Positions 29,467 through 37,914 of a DNA stretch of 64,000 nucleotides are shown piece by piece (position 1 is the stretch's first letter; every line of letters begins with the position of its first letter). A program made the translations under genes and the position numbers. Source of the stretch: WTAW01 sp964540205 (lineage in GTDB: Bacteria; Acidobacteriota; Aminicenantia; Aminicenantales; Aminicenantaceae). The notes below the pieces were generated by a model that was not told the DNA's origin, searched no databases, and saw nothing but the letters and a program-made list of their open reading frames with translations. The stretch lies in the NCBI GenBank assembly GCA_964540205.1, contig CAZIMJ010000163.1, positions 1 through 64,000 on the forward strand, in the 5' to 3' direction.

Positions 29467-32400
29467 ATCACAAATAAAAATATCATTCGTAGCGGTATTT
29501 TCATCTCTTTAATCTGTCTTTTTATTCTCCATTCATCCCCACAAGAAATTCAAAAATCGGAATCCATAAAACAACTCCATCAAAAGTACTATCATATCAA
29601 GATGCTGGAAGCGAACAAAAAAATCGATGATGCCTTGAACGAGCACAAATATTTTATCAAAAAGCATCCAGATTTTTACGAAATATACCGATCATTTACA
29701 GGTATTTGCAAAGATACTCAGAAACTTGATGAAGCCATATTCTATTTCAAAGAACTACTCGCTGACGAACCAAATCAACCCGTATATTTTTATGGTTTAG
29801 GTCTCTGCTACAAAGCCCAAGAAGAATACGATAAGGCTTCCGAATACTTCAAGAGCGCCATCGAACAAGGGGGCTCTTTCATACGTCTTTATTACGACTT
29901 GCTTGTTATGGCAAATTCGGAAAAAGAAAGCCTCTCCCTCATCGATTATTTTGAAAAAAGATCAAAACTGTTTCCGGATAATTCTTTACTCTTTTACGGA
30001 ATGGGTGCTCTATATGAATTCAAACTCAGGGATTTAACACGCGCTCATGAATGTTACATAAGAGGCTTAGAGGTCGCAAAATCAACCCTGAACAAGCTTG
30101 AAGAGGGGCAGCATCTCAACACGATCGGCAATTATTACTGGAGTCGAGGCAATCTTCGTAAGGCTCAAAACTACTATTTGGAGGCTGCCTCAGTCATTCA
30201 AAACAAGGGAAACAAAGTAGATTTGGCAAAATATCTCTATAATTCAGGACTGATACACTGCTGGCAGGGCAATGCAATTAAAGGAAGAGAATTTTACAAA
30301 AAGGCATTGGAGGCAGACAGAGAAGTCGGAAACAAAATTCACGAAGCCAAGATCCTTAGGAGTATCGGCTACACTTATTTCCAGACAAGTCAATATTCTC
30401 TCGCCCTGGATTATTACAAACAGGCCCTAAATCTTGCGCGTGAAGTCGCAGATAAATCCGGAGAAACTCGTTATTTGCTGGATATCGGAGAAGCACACTG
30501 GGTGCAAGGCGAGTATTCTGAGGCCATTCAGCACTATGAAAACTCTCTGCACCATTCTCAAGAATCAGGTGACAAGAATACAGAAAACACAGCTTCCAAC
30601 CTATTAGGCAATGCCTTTTGGAAAATCGGGGAATACTCAAAGGCACTTCATTTCTATATACAATCGCTGATGATATGCAGAGAGATAGGTAATAAGTTGG
30701 GAGAAGCCACAGCCCTCAACAATAGCGCCATAATATACGACAAAACAGATAATCTCTCCAAAGCCCTCGAATATTACGATGCAGCCCTTAGGATTTTCGA
30801 GGAAGCTGGCGCAAAATCCTCCCAGGGGATGTGTTTGAACAATATTGCCAGTATTCATTACAGACAACAGAACTACTCTTTTTCTCTGGAATGTTATTTA
30901 CAAGCAATGAAGATCGCACAAGAAACGGGGAATAAAAGGTCTGAGGCTAATCGGCTTAAGAATATCGCTAATGTCTACAGCAAGATAAATAATTTCTCAG
31001 AGGCGGAAAAATACTATTCTGTGTCGCTCCAGGAAGCTAGAGCCATCGAGGTCAAGGAGCTTGAAGCCAAAATATACATGGACATGGGGTATTCTCATAT
31101 CGACGCTAACGACAATGTGAGAAGCATCAACTCTTTCACAAAAGCTCTCACCATCGCCCGAGAATTGGGATTGCCAGAAACAACCTGGCTATCTCATTCA
31201 GGTCTTGGAACTGCTTATGAAAAACAAGAGAGGCCAGCCGATGCAATCTATCACTATAAAAAAGCCATAGCCGTTATCGAAGATGTACGTTCGCAACTCG
31301 AACTTGAAGAGCACAAATCAGGATTTCTTAGAAGTAAAGTTAAGGTTTATGAATCTCTTATCAACACATTGTTTATACAGAGTCAAAAACATCTTAATAA
31401 AGGGTTTGGAAAAGAAGCATTTCGCTATGCGGAAAAGGCAAAAGCTCGAGTTTTCTTAGACAGTCTGCAAACATCAAAAGTCAATCTTAGGAAAAGTTTA
31501 ACTCCTAATTTAAGAGATGAAGAGTTTAAGTTATCGAGAAATATTTCAATAATCCAGACAGAATTGGTGAAGCCCGGTCTTACTCGAACACAAAGAGAAG
31601 AGCTTTTTAGAAATCTAGAAAGAGCGGAGGAAGACTATGCGAATTTTATCCAAACACTGAGGATGGAAAATCCCGAATACGTCCTCTTGGTCTATCCCAA
31701 ACCCAACACACTCGAAGAAATTCAAAGCTCATTACCAGATAACGAGACTGCCATTATCGAATATTTTCTCGGTCAGGATCATTCTTTTGTGTTTTATATA
31801 GACCAGAAAAAATTCTCTATGTTTAGATTGGTTCAAAGCAGCGATCTGCAAGCGAGAGTGAGTGATTATATCCAACTTATATCGATAAGAGACGAAAACG
31901 GAAAATTTAGGGCATTTGCGGCCGGAAAAAAATTGTTCCAAGATTTAATAGGACCCTTTGAGGCCAATCTGAAGGGAATTAAAAAACTGATCATTATTCC
32001 TGATGGCAATTTGAATTATTTACCATACGAAGCGATCATATTCTCCAGCTCTCGAAACCAGGATCAATTCTTCATTGAATCCTTTCAGATCTCATACGCT
32101 CCATCTGCCTCTTCATGGATGATGCTGTGTCAGAGGAAAAGGGCAGAGACAGCTGTCAAAGATTTCTTGGCATTTGCAGATCCTGTGTTTTTCTTCAGTA
32201 CATCATCTGAGAAACAAGCCGATGCGGATAATATCTTAAGAGAGTTTTACCTTGAACAGGGATTTGACTTTTCTCCTCTTCTCTTCAGTGGAAAGGAGGT
32301 CAAACAAGTCTCAAAATATTTTAAGAAAAGATCGAGGGATATCTACACCAAAAGGAAGGCCAAAGAGGAAACGCTGAAGAACCTTCCATTAGAGAGCTAT

Positions 32401-32880
32401 AAGATCATACACTTTGCCACGCATGGGTTCATCGACGAGAAGGTCCCTCACCGATCTGCATTAATTTTGACTTTAGACGAAGACCCTGCAGAAGATGGTT
32501 TTTTCCAGGCCAGAGAGGTCTTCAACCAACGCATAAATTCCAAGCTCGTTGTCCTCTCTGCCTGTCAAACGGGAAAAGGAAAGCTGGAAAAAGGAGAGGG
32601 AGTCATAGGGCTTTACCGGTCATTCCTTTTTGCTGGTACGCAGGCTGTACTCATGAGCTTATGGAGTATCAATGATAAGGCGACGGCAGAGTTTATGAAA
32701 TATTTTTATGAAAATTTGGTACAAGGTTGTAGCAAAGTAGAAGCATTACAAAAAGCAAAAATCAGAATGATCGCATCTGAATACAGCCATCCCTTTTATT
32801 GGGCAGCGTTTGTTTTGAACGGTGAGGGTCAATCTTCAATTGAAATTGAGAAGCCCTCCTTTTGGGAGAGGATATTCTAG
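29467..32880 (+). CDS. Exported TPR-CHAT (caspase-like) protease, non-canonical start proposed
   Basis: About 14 tetratricopeptide repeats, often of the form YLEAASVIQNKGNK or YKQALNLAREVADK, lead to a C-terminal CHAT domain. The catalytic pair is His in HFATHGF (codon 32422) and Cys in SACQTGKG (codon 32563). CHAT proteins are clan CD proteases related to separase and caspases. The first ATG is 29602, but the frame stays open upstream to a TAG at 29452. Its codons from 29467 read a clear signal peptide (KNIIRSGIFISLICLFIL). ATC 29467 has AGAGGGG seven bases upstream, and no ATG, GTG or TTG is available. I annotate from there, giving 1137 residues and periplasmic location. It is convergent with the anti-sigma gene. 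Confidence 0.82.
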   Translation: MTNKNIIRSGIFISLICLFILHSSPQEIQKSESIKQLHQKYYHIKMLEANKKIDDALNEHKYFIKKHPDFYEIYRSFTGICKDTQKLDEAIFYFKELLADEPNQPVYFYGLGLCYKAQEEYDKASEYFKSAIEQGGSFIRLYYDLLVMANSEKESLSLIDYFEKRSKLFPDNSLLFYGMGALYEFKLRDLTRAHECYIRGLEVAKSTLNKLEEGQHLNTIGNYYWSRGNLRKAQNYYLEAASVIQNKGNKVDLAKYLYNSGLIHCWQGNAIKGREFYKKALEADREVGNKIHEAKILRSIGYTYFQTSQYSLALDYYKQALNLAREVADKSGETRYLLDIGEAHWVQGEYSEAIQHYENSLHHSQESGDKNTENTASNLLGNAFWKIGEYSKALHFYIQSLMICREIGNKLGEATALNNSAIIYDKTDNLSKALEYYDAALRIFEEAGAKSSQGMCLNNIASIHYRQQNYSFSLECYLQAMKIAQETGNKRSEANRLKNIANVYSKINNFSEAEKYYSVSLQEARAIEVKELEAKIYMDMGYSHIDANDNVRSINSFTKALTIARELGLPETTWLSHSGLGTAYEKQERPADAIYHYKKAIAVIEDVRSQLELEEHKSGFLRSKVKVYESLINTLFIQSQKHLNKGFGKEAFRYAEKAKARVFLDSLQTSKVNLRKSLTPNLRDEEFKLSRNISIIQTELVKPGLTRTQREELFRNLERAEEDYANFIQTLRMENPEYVLLVYPKPNTLEEIQSSLPDNETAIIEYFLGQDHSFVFYIDQKKFSMFRLVQSSDLQARVSDYIQLISIRDENGKFRAFAAGKKLFQDLIGPFEANLKGIKKLIIIPDGNLNYLPYEAIIFSSSRNQDQFFIESFQISYAPSASSWMMLCQRKRAETAVKDFLAFADPVFFFSTSSEKQADADNILREFYLEQGFDFSPLLFSGKEVKQVSKYFKKRSRDIYTKRKAKEETLKNLPLESYKIIHFATHGFIDEKVPHRSALILTLDEDPAEDGFFQAREVFNQRINSKLVVLSACQTGKGKLEKGEGVIGLYRSFLFAGTQAVLMSLWSINDKATAEFMKYFYENLVQGCSKVEALQKAKIRMIASEYSHPFYWAAFVLNGEGQSSIEIEKPSFWERIF

Positions 32881-32889
32881 GAGGGAGTA

Positions 32890-33672
32890 TCAATCGTTCT
32901 TTATTTCAAACTCCTGTAAGTTTGACTCTCTGGTAATCCCATCACTCGAAAAAACAATAATCTTCCAATAGCAGACCTTCATATTTTTTATTGACTCATA
33001 CTGTGCTGGGAGCAGTTTTAGGGATGTTTTTTGTGTTTTTTCAGACATCCAAACTTCTATCAGCTCTTCATCCAGGAGTTTGACTTGGTATCCTGCAGCT
33101 CCCGGAACAGGATCCCACTCAAAAAATCGTGGAATCTCTGCCAGATCGCCCTTGGGATTTGTCAATTGAATAATATCGTTTTGTTTCCCTCTCACAGTAT
33201 CTTCCATTCCAATAGGAGGAGTCTTCGACAAAAAGAAAACGACAACGACAATAATCATCAAACCTGCAAGTGCGGTCGCGTATTTGAATGCAGTCTTCTG
33301 CCAAAACAAAAAAAGCGATCTTGGCTTGAAGGCAGTTCCCATATCGCTGAGTTTTGGCCTTTCCATCTCTTTGATTTTGAACTTCGCAATTTCCTTTAGT
33401 TCCTTAGTCTCTTTCTCGGATAAGGATATTCCCTCTAATCCAACAGCTATTTTTTTGCCTTCACTGAATACCTGACGGACGATCGCAAATTTCTTGCTGC
33501 ATATCGGACATTCCGAGATGTGGTCCACTATTCTGTATTTTTCACTCTCACTCAGAGTTGGTGAGAATGATTGTATTATTTTATCATCATCAGGGCATTC
33601 CTGATCTGCACTCCGCTTATGATCCACAGAAGATTGATAGAGTTTCTTTAAATCCTGATTTTCCACCTTCAT
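32890..33672 (-). CDS. Zinc-finger anti-sigma factor, membrane-spanning
   Basis: A 260-residue protein. The N-terminal cytoplasmic part has a His-Cys zinc-binding motif, HISECPICSKKF (residues about 51-62), as in ZAS anti-sigma factors. One transmembrane helix (ALAGLMIIVVVVFFL, about 137-151) follows. The periplasmic C-terminal part, with FEWDPVPGAAGYQVKLLD and YWKIIVFSSDG, looks like a fibronectin-III-type sandwich that could sense ligands or damage. It lies 47 bases after the sigma gene in the same direction, the standard sigma/anti-sigma order. It should hold the ECF sigma at the membrane until a signal destroys or releases it. Confidence 0.75.
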   Translation of the reverse strand: MKVENQDLKKLYQSSVDHKRSADQECPDDDKIIQSFSPTLSESEKYRIVDHISECPICSKKFAIVRQVFSEGKKIAVGLEGISLSEKETKELKEIAKFKIKEMERPKLSDMGTAFKPRSLFLFWQKTAFKYATALAGLMIIVVVVFFLSKTPPIGMEDTVRGKQNDIIQLTNPKGDLAEIPRFFEWDPVPGAAGYQVKLLDEELIEVWMSEKTQKTSLKLLPAQYESIKNMKVCYWKIIVFSSDGITRESNLQEFEIKND

Positions 33673-33719
33673 CTCTCTTCTCCTCTTTTTCTCATCATGA
33701 ACGTATGGACATCATGATT

Positions 33720-34283
33720 TCAGGATGACTCCTTATTGTAAATTCCCTTTTCAAACAGTCCCTGTCTTAAATCAGCAAGCCCACGAGAGAGTAAATTTCT
33801 GGTTTTCCCGTCACTCCAATTAAAAAATTCTGATATCTCATTCAGATCCATCCCTATAAGGTAGAGTTTGAGAACCTGCCGGCGAGATTCAATCAACGTG
33901 TCGACTGCCTTTCTGATGAGTTCTATCAACTCTTTCTTTTCATACTGCCTATCCGGATTATGCATTAGTACCTGAGGGATGTCTTCGATTGAGACAGTGC
34001 TTTCCCTTTGTAGCAACAGTTGTTTCTTCTGTAAAAATATTTTTTTCATAACTCTACAGGTCGTCGTGTATGTCACCTTCCATATATAAGAGCCGAAATT
34101 ATGGATTTCCTTCTCACTTTTAAGGATTTCCCTCCAGATTTTTATTTTGACTTCCTGTTCGATATCGTCCATATCGGATAGATCTATCTGGGGAGAAGTT
34201 TTACGAATCGCAGACCGTATGAGCTGTGAGAAATGCTCGATAGTGATTTCAATTTCTGAAATTTTTTCTGCCGACTTTGCCAT
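33720..34283 (-). CDS. ECF-type RNA polymerase sigma factor
   Basis: A 187-residue sigma-70-family factor. Region 2 has the DIEQEVKIKIWREI and FGSYIWKVTYTTTCRVMKK segments that bind the -10 element. Region 4, LIESRRQVLKLYLIGMDLNEISEFFNWSDGK, includes the -35 recognition helix. Regions 1 and 3 are absent, as in ECF factors. The adjacent gene is a zinc-finger anti-sigma. There is no Shine-Dalgarno before ATG 34283, and the promoter predicted at 34301-34329 would give a leader of only about a dozen bases. Targets may include the neighbouring secreted proteins and the CHAT gene; this is inference. Confidence 0.85.
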   Translation of the reverse strand: MAKSAEKISEIEITIEHFSQLIRSAIRKTSPQIDLSDMDDIEQEVKIKIWREILKSEKEIHNFGSYIWKVTYTTTCRVMKKIFLQKKQLLLQRESTVSIEDIPQVLMHNPDRQYEKKELIELIRKAVDTLIESRRQVLKLYLIGMDLNEISEFFNWSDGKTRNLLSRGLADLRQGLFEKGIYNKESS

Positions 34284-34300
34284 TGCGACACGTTTTACTG

Positions 34301-34329
34301 ATTATAATCAGTTTTTCGCGCTCAGGCAA
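34301..34329 (-). promoter_or_regulatory. Promoter of the sigma gene with 14-bp palindrome
   Basis: On the minus strand TTGCCT (34329-34324), a 17-base spacer and TATAAT (34306-34301) match the housekeeping consensus well. The -10 lies inside a perfect palindrome CTGATTATAATCAG (34298-34311), a possible operator. Confidence 0.55.
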
Positions 34330-34363
34330 AAAAAAATACTAGAAATTTTCTTTTTGAGTGAGA

Positions 34364-34392
34364 GGAATTCGGGTCTTAATGGCTCTTCTAAA
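34364..34392 (+). promoter_or_regulatory. Possible ECF-type promoter for secreted-protein gene
   Basis: GGAATTC, a 16-base gap and TCTAAA resemble the GGAAC/TCTGA-type elements used by envelope-stress ECF factors. It is directly upstream of the gene at 34411 and divergent from the sigma gene. The predicted start would fall close to the ribosome-binding site, which weakens the call. Confidence 0.25.
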
Positions 34393-34410
34393 TGATAAGG
34401 AGGTGTATAC

Positions 34411-34899
34411 ATGAAAGCTTTAAATCCACATTATGGAAAAAACATGTTGTTTAGGTCAGTTTGTGCATTATCATTGAGTTTTATTCTGATTGCTGTATTT
34501 GTCTCCGGGAATGTCTATGCACAAGGTGATCCTGAGCCTGAAGAGAGCATAGTACAGGCAGCGAAAAGTGCCCTTGGGAAAATGGGAATATCTCTAGGAA
34601 ATAACCTTGGCAAAGTCCGTAATGAGGCATCCACATGGGTATTCAGTGCCAAGATCGGGGATACGGCAAAAGCATTAAACTTAGGAGTGGGGCTCGCAGA
34701 ACCACGTCCAACTCCTGTCAAATCAGGAACTGAGATTTTTCTGACTGTTGGCCCAAAGGGGAAGGTGACTTTTTATATCGATTCTCAGAATAAGATGAGA
34801 AACAACAGAAACAGCAGCACATCCGTTTCGATCAACAAAGATGTTATTCTAAATGACATCGTCATCCAATCCGCGTCTTTCCCGGCAGTTGAAAGGTAA
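34411..34899 (+). CDS. Secreted protein of unknown function (sigma-linked)
   Basis: A 162-residue protein I do not recognise. A signal peptide (SVCALSLSFILIAVFVSGNVYA) precedes a mature domain of about 125 residues with Gly-rich helices (SALGKMGISLGNNLGK) and beta strands (GTEIFLTVGPKGKVTFYID). AAGGAGG before ATG 34411 is a strong RBS. It is divergent from the ECF sigma gene and heads a run of four secreted-protein genes in the same direction. Confidence 0.7.
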   Translation: MKALNPHYGKNMLFRSVCALSLSFILIAVFVSGNVYAQGDPEPEESIVQAAKSALGKMGISLGNNLGKVRNEASTWVFSAKIGDTAKALNLGVGLAEPRPTPVKSGTEIFLTVGPKGKVTFYIDSQNKMRNNRNSSTSVSINKDVILNDIVIQSASFPAVER

Positions 34900-34995
34900 G
34901 TCAGTCTCGATATCATCGATATTGAGGGGTTGAGTATTTTTTATCTGGATATATGAGTTTTAGCCTGGTTTTATGAGATCTATAGGAGGTGAACA

Positions 34996-35511
34996 ATGAG
35001 AAAAATCCTATCTTTTTTAGTCATTCTGTTTTTGGTTGCGGGAATATCCTCTCTGGCAGCAACAAAAACTCTGACCGTGAGACAGGCAGAAGCCTCGATG
35101 GGTTCCGGCATCCTATTGTTTAAAATCGAGGAACTTAAGGATTGTGTTATGGAATGCAGAGATGATTTGTCCAAGCTTACAGAAAAGGGATGCAAATGCT
35201 CCACAGAAATCCAGATCATAGATGGGTCATCCAACCGTGTTGTGGCTGATTTGGGAAAAATTAATGACATTGCCTCACCCTCTCAAATCAGTTGGATTCA
35301 CAAGAAAGTCAGTGGAAATTCATTATTAGTCAAAATTAACGACGCCGGTTTTTTATCGGTCGCTCAGAAAAATTTTGAAGAGAATCGGTTTGGAGCCAAA
35401 ATCTCTGGGAACTATTCGGTCAAATTGATACTTGGAGGAGTTGATGGGGAATGTGATGATGCAATTGTGATATCCCCGGAGGTGAAAGTTGAATTCCAAG
35501 TTTCTAAGTAA
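34996..35511 (+). CDS. Secreted Cys-containing protein of unknown function
   Basis: A 171-residue protein with a signal peptide (ILSFLVILFLVAGISSLA). The mature part has four Cys in DCVMECRDDLSKLTEKGCKC, possibly forming disulfides, and a beta-rich C-terminus (NYSVKLILGG). The family is not recognised. AGGAGGTGAACA precedes ATG 34996. It is likely co-transcribed with the next gene, 49 bases downstream. Confidence 0.7.
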   Translation: MRKILSFLVILFLVAGISSLAATKTLTVRQAEASMGSGILLFKIEELKDCVMECRDDLSKLTEKGCKCSTEIQIIDGSSNRVVADLGKINDIASPSQISWIHKKVSGNSLLVKINDAGFLSVAQKNFEENRFGAKISGNYSVKLILGGVDGECDDAIVISPEVKVEFQVSK

Positions 35512-35560
35512 GAAAGATGAATATGTTGAGATAAAGAATAAGATTCCAACGGAGGTCAAA

Positions 35561-36112
35561 ATGAAAGAGAAAATAAAAATTCAGCCAATAATTGCTTACA
35601 TGATAGCCCTCATGTTGATTGGCGGTGGTTTTTTTCTGTGTTGCCAAACGGAAGGCGAGGAGGGGAATAATCATCAGGTTACAGGGACATTCACTGTGGA
35701 TGGGAAGGCCATCCCTCTCAAGTATGTTTACACCTGGCACGACTCAAGCTTTTCAGATGACACACAGAAAGATCTGATGTTCCTTTTTAGCGACAAGCCA
35801 GTTCCCGAAGATGCGGACATCCCCTTTGATCTGGGGGATTTAGGGAGGAAGGGAAAAATTCATGCCATCGAGGTGAGGTATTCCAAAAGTGAGCAGAGCA
35901 TTGTGGGTGGAGCTATTCACCATGAAGCTTTTGGTAACATGATGATGGCTTTCGGGGGGCAGTACCTCATCGTTTGCGAATTTTCAATATTGAATGAGCA
36001 ATCAGCTGAAGGAAAGATTCACACAAACAAGCTTCAGGAGAGCTTCGACGACCATACATGGGAAGTCGAGGCAGAATTTAAAACGATTCTAAAAAAGGAG
36101 AAAAATCAATGA
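35561..36112 (+). CDS. Secreted or membrane-anchored protein of unknown function
   Basis: A 183-residue protein with an N-terminal hydrophobic segment (YMIALMLIGGGFFLCC) that may be a lipoprotein signal, although the residues before the Cys pair are not a classic lipobox. The rest, including VDGKAIPLKYVYTWHD and an EFSILNEQSAEGKIHT segment, is a predicted beta domain without known motifs. GGAGG before ATG 35561 sets the start; the frame opens earlier but has no RBS there. Its TGA overlaps the ATG of the next gene, showing coupling. Confidence 0.65.
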   Translation: MKEKIKIQPIIAYMIALMLIGGGFFLCCQTEGEEGNNHQVTGTFTVDGKAIPLKYVYTWHDSSFSDDTQKDLMFLFSDKPVPEDADIPFDLGDLGRKGKIHAIEVRYSKSEQSIVGGAIHHEAFGNMMMAFGGQYLIVCEFSILNEQSAEGKIHTNKLQESFDDHTWEVEAEFKTILKKEKNQ

Positions 36113-36876
36113 AGAAGGTAATCTGTGTTTTGTTCGGTTTTTTTATGGTCATGGCAGTCTCTAACATTGCCGTCGCAGGCCAAAAGCCCCCGAAGCTTGA
36201 GTGCAGGAAAATGGCACTTCAAATGGCTAAAGCCTTTGACAAACGAGACATCAGTATTCTTCAAGAGCTAAGCGGCCAAGAGGCATCCGATGAGGAGGCT
36301 GAGCAGTTTAAACAAGAAATGGATGCGATGGACGAACAAGGTGTTCTTGCACCGATGATCGAAAGGATGCGCAACTTTCCGGAAATTGGCGAAATCCCGG
36401 ATTGGGTTACGCATGTAACAATTGAATACAGGTATGTAGACGGAGAGCGGCAGATTGAATTCGAATCGGAATTTATATTTAAAGATGGCGCCTGGAAAGT
36501 TGATCTATTTTCTCCGAACGAAAGTGGAGATTTTGAAAGCGAGAAGGATTGGATATTGAAGAACTCTATCCCTGCCCCACCCGAAGGCCAGAAGACAATT
36601 GACGCCGGATTCAATGAGGTCATAAACAGGGTTGTTTCGGCAATCAAAGAGGAAGACGATGAGACGCTCTCTGAACTTACACCATTACGCATTCATGAAA
36701 TCCAGGGAGAAAAAGAAAAGTATATTCAACTGCTGTCCCAATTCCCGACAGTTGGACCCATACCGGCACCACTCCTAGAATTTGAAATAACATTAGAGGG
36801 CGAGGATGCAGAAATCACGGTCGATTTTGAATGCCCGGAGAACAAACTCAAAATCGTGAAGCTCGCGGTTTTTTAA
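36109..36876 (+). CDS. Secreted two-domain protein of unknown function (internal duplication)
   Basis: A 255-residue protein with a signal peptide (VLFGFFMVMAVSNIAVA). The mature part seems to be two related halves. Each has a helical segment, then NFPEIGEIPDW or QFPTVGPIPAP, then an acidic beta stretch (TIEYRYVDGERQIEFESEF and FEITLEGEDAEITVDFE). The pattern resembles small NTF2-like accessory domains but I cannot name a family. The start overlaps the preceding stop by four bases and has AAGGAG upstream. It is the last gene of the run. Confidence 0.68.
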   Translation: MKKVICVLFGFFMVMAVSNIAVAGQKPPKLECRKMALQMAKAFDKRDISILQELSGQEASDEEAEQFKQEMDAMDEQGVLAPMIERMRNFPEIGEIPDWVTHVTIEYRYVDGERQIEFESEFIFKDGAWKVDLFSPNESGDFESEKDWILKNSIPAPPEGQKTIDAGFNEVINRVVSAIKEEDDETLSELTPLRIHEIQGEKEKYIQLLSQFPTVGPIPAPLLEFEITLEGEDAEITVDFECPENKLKIVKLAVF

Positions 36877-36910
36877 CTGGATTTCAGTTGCTTGTCAGCA
36901 GTCTCCGGGA

Positions 36911-37418
36911 TTAATTTATGATCCGATCAGCGGCTTTTTGCATGGCTTGCTGATTGAGCTCATGCCCTCCATTGAACTCGACGTAAGTCACATCATATCC
37001 ATTTTGCTCCAGGAGTCTTTTAGATTCTCTGGCATGCTTAACGTTGAGCATATCGTCATTTGTGCCGGGTGCGATGAAAACGCGCCAGTTCATCTTCTCC
37101 CATCAGGGCATAGCAGCAGGACAGATTGTATATAGCTCCTTCATCAGCGAAGTCATGACTCAGCACATAAAGATAATATTGAGCGGCCTCCTTGAATTTC
37201 CCTTTTCTATAGGCCAAAGTCGCGCTTTGGAGATAATAATTGACATCAACATCCAAGAAATCACAGATCCCTTTCTTGAAGGGATCGATCACCTCTGGTT
37301 TAGACCAATCCGTAATTTCGTCTATATCTTTTTTTTTATCAGATGCATGGCTAGTTAAACAAAAAAGTATCACTAAAAAGAAAATGAATAACTTTCTGAT
37401 GCACGATGAACGTTTCAT
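36911..37418 (-). pseudogene. Chimeric remnant: TPR protein N-terminus fused out of frame to esterase C-terminus
   Basis: The 5' part (from 37418, with GAGGTGG upstream) encodes a signal peptide and a TPR unit (FKEAAQYYLYVLSHDFADEGAIYNLSCC as two pieces) ending at LMGEDELA. It then runs briefly to a stop at 37056. In the next frame the sequence from about 37093 reads WRVFIAPGTNDDML and ends with FNGGHELNQQ, the C-terminal piece with the catalytic His of an alpha/beta-hydrolase or esterase. A deletion between two genes or gene parts, leaving a frameshift, explains this best. Confidence 0.6.
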
Positions 37419-37503
37419 TGAGCCACCTCTCGACAATTTTATTACAGAGTGTACATTTCTTATTTGAAATTTACCAATTCTAGTATCCTCAAAAATTATT
37501 CAT

Positions 37504-37580
37504 CTTAAAAGTACATTTTTGGGGGCAAAAAGGGCATTTTAAGGCAAATAATTAGCAGGTTTTGTCGGTTAATTTTTTTA
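37504..37580 (-). repeat. Partial copy of the 104-bp repeat
   Basis: The plus-strand sequence aligns with the outer three quarters of copy C (2531 onward): CTTAAAA, then GGGGGCAAAAAGGGCATTTTAAGG and AATTTTTTTA in the same order and spacing. The GGGACGGGCCACAC end is missing. The match is weaker than between copies A and B. Confidence 0.4.
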
Positions 37581-37640
37581 TTTTCAAGAAAATAGGCCAG
37601 CCAAAGCACATATGTACATATGTACATATTCTTTTACAAC

Positions 37641-37820
37641 TCAGCGGGATCTCCACTCCTTTACTGCAAGCATGACATCCCTATCCTTGACAGTTCGTCT
37701 TCCTGCGTGTTCCGCAAGGTCTTTGCTTCGTTCGGCGATCTCTCTCGCGATCTCCTCGACCGACCGCGCCAGTTCCCGCCTACTCGATGAATCTGATGTA
37801 CCAAAGGTCTCCTTTATCAT
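37641..37820 (-). CDS. Histone-fold protein, very short (59 residues)
   Basis: The minus-strand frame from ATG 37820 to TGA 37641 encodes RRELARSVEEIAREIAERS, then KDLAEHAGRRTVKDRDVML. This is the long central helix, loop and short third helix of a histone fold, with the RRTV/KxxDV signature shared by archaeal and bacterial histones. The first helix is only partly inside the ATG frame (MIKETFGTS). Residues upstream in frame (SYFNIS) could complete it, but there is no start codon or Shine-Dalgarno, so the gene may start atypically or be 5'-truncated. Function, if intact, would be DNA binding as a dimer. It sits alone between a repeat copy and the divergent S9 gene. Confidence 0.6.
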   Translation of the reverse strand: MIKETFGTSDSSSRRELARSVEEIAREIAERSKDLAEHAGRRTVKDRDVMLAVKEWRSR

Positions 37821-37914
37821 AGAGATATTGAAATAGCTGAGAAAGGACGGATAACACCGGCAAAATCCTCAAAGATAACATCAAGGCCAATCCCTCACTT
37901 TTCTTCCTAAACCA

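Noticed and set aside
29467..32880. CRISPR-associated TPR-CHAT (Craspase) partner
   Set aside because: No cas7-11 or other CRISPR gene is in the window, and the protein appears exported.
37612..37836. 74-codon plus-strand frame
   Set aside because: It is antisense to the histone-fold frame and its Ser/Ala-rich composition is the expected shadow.
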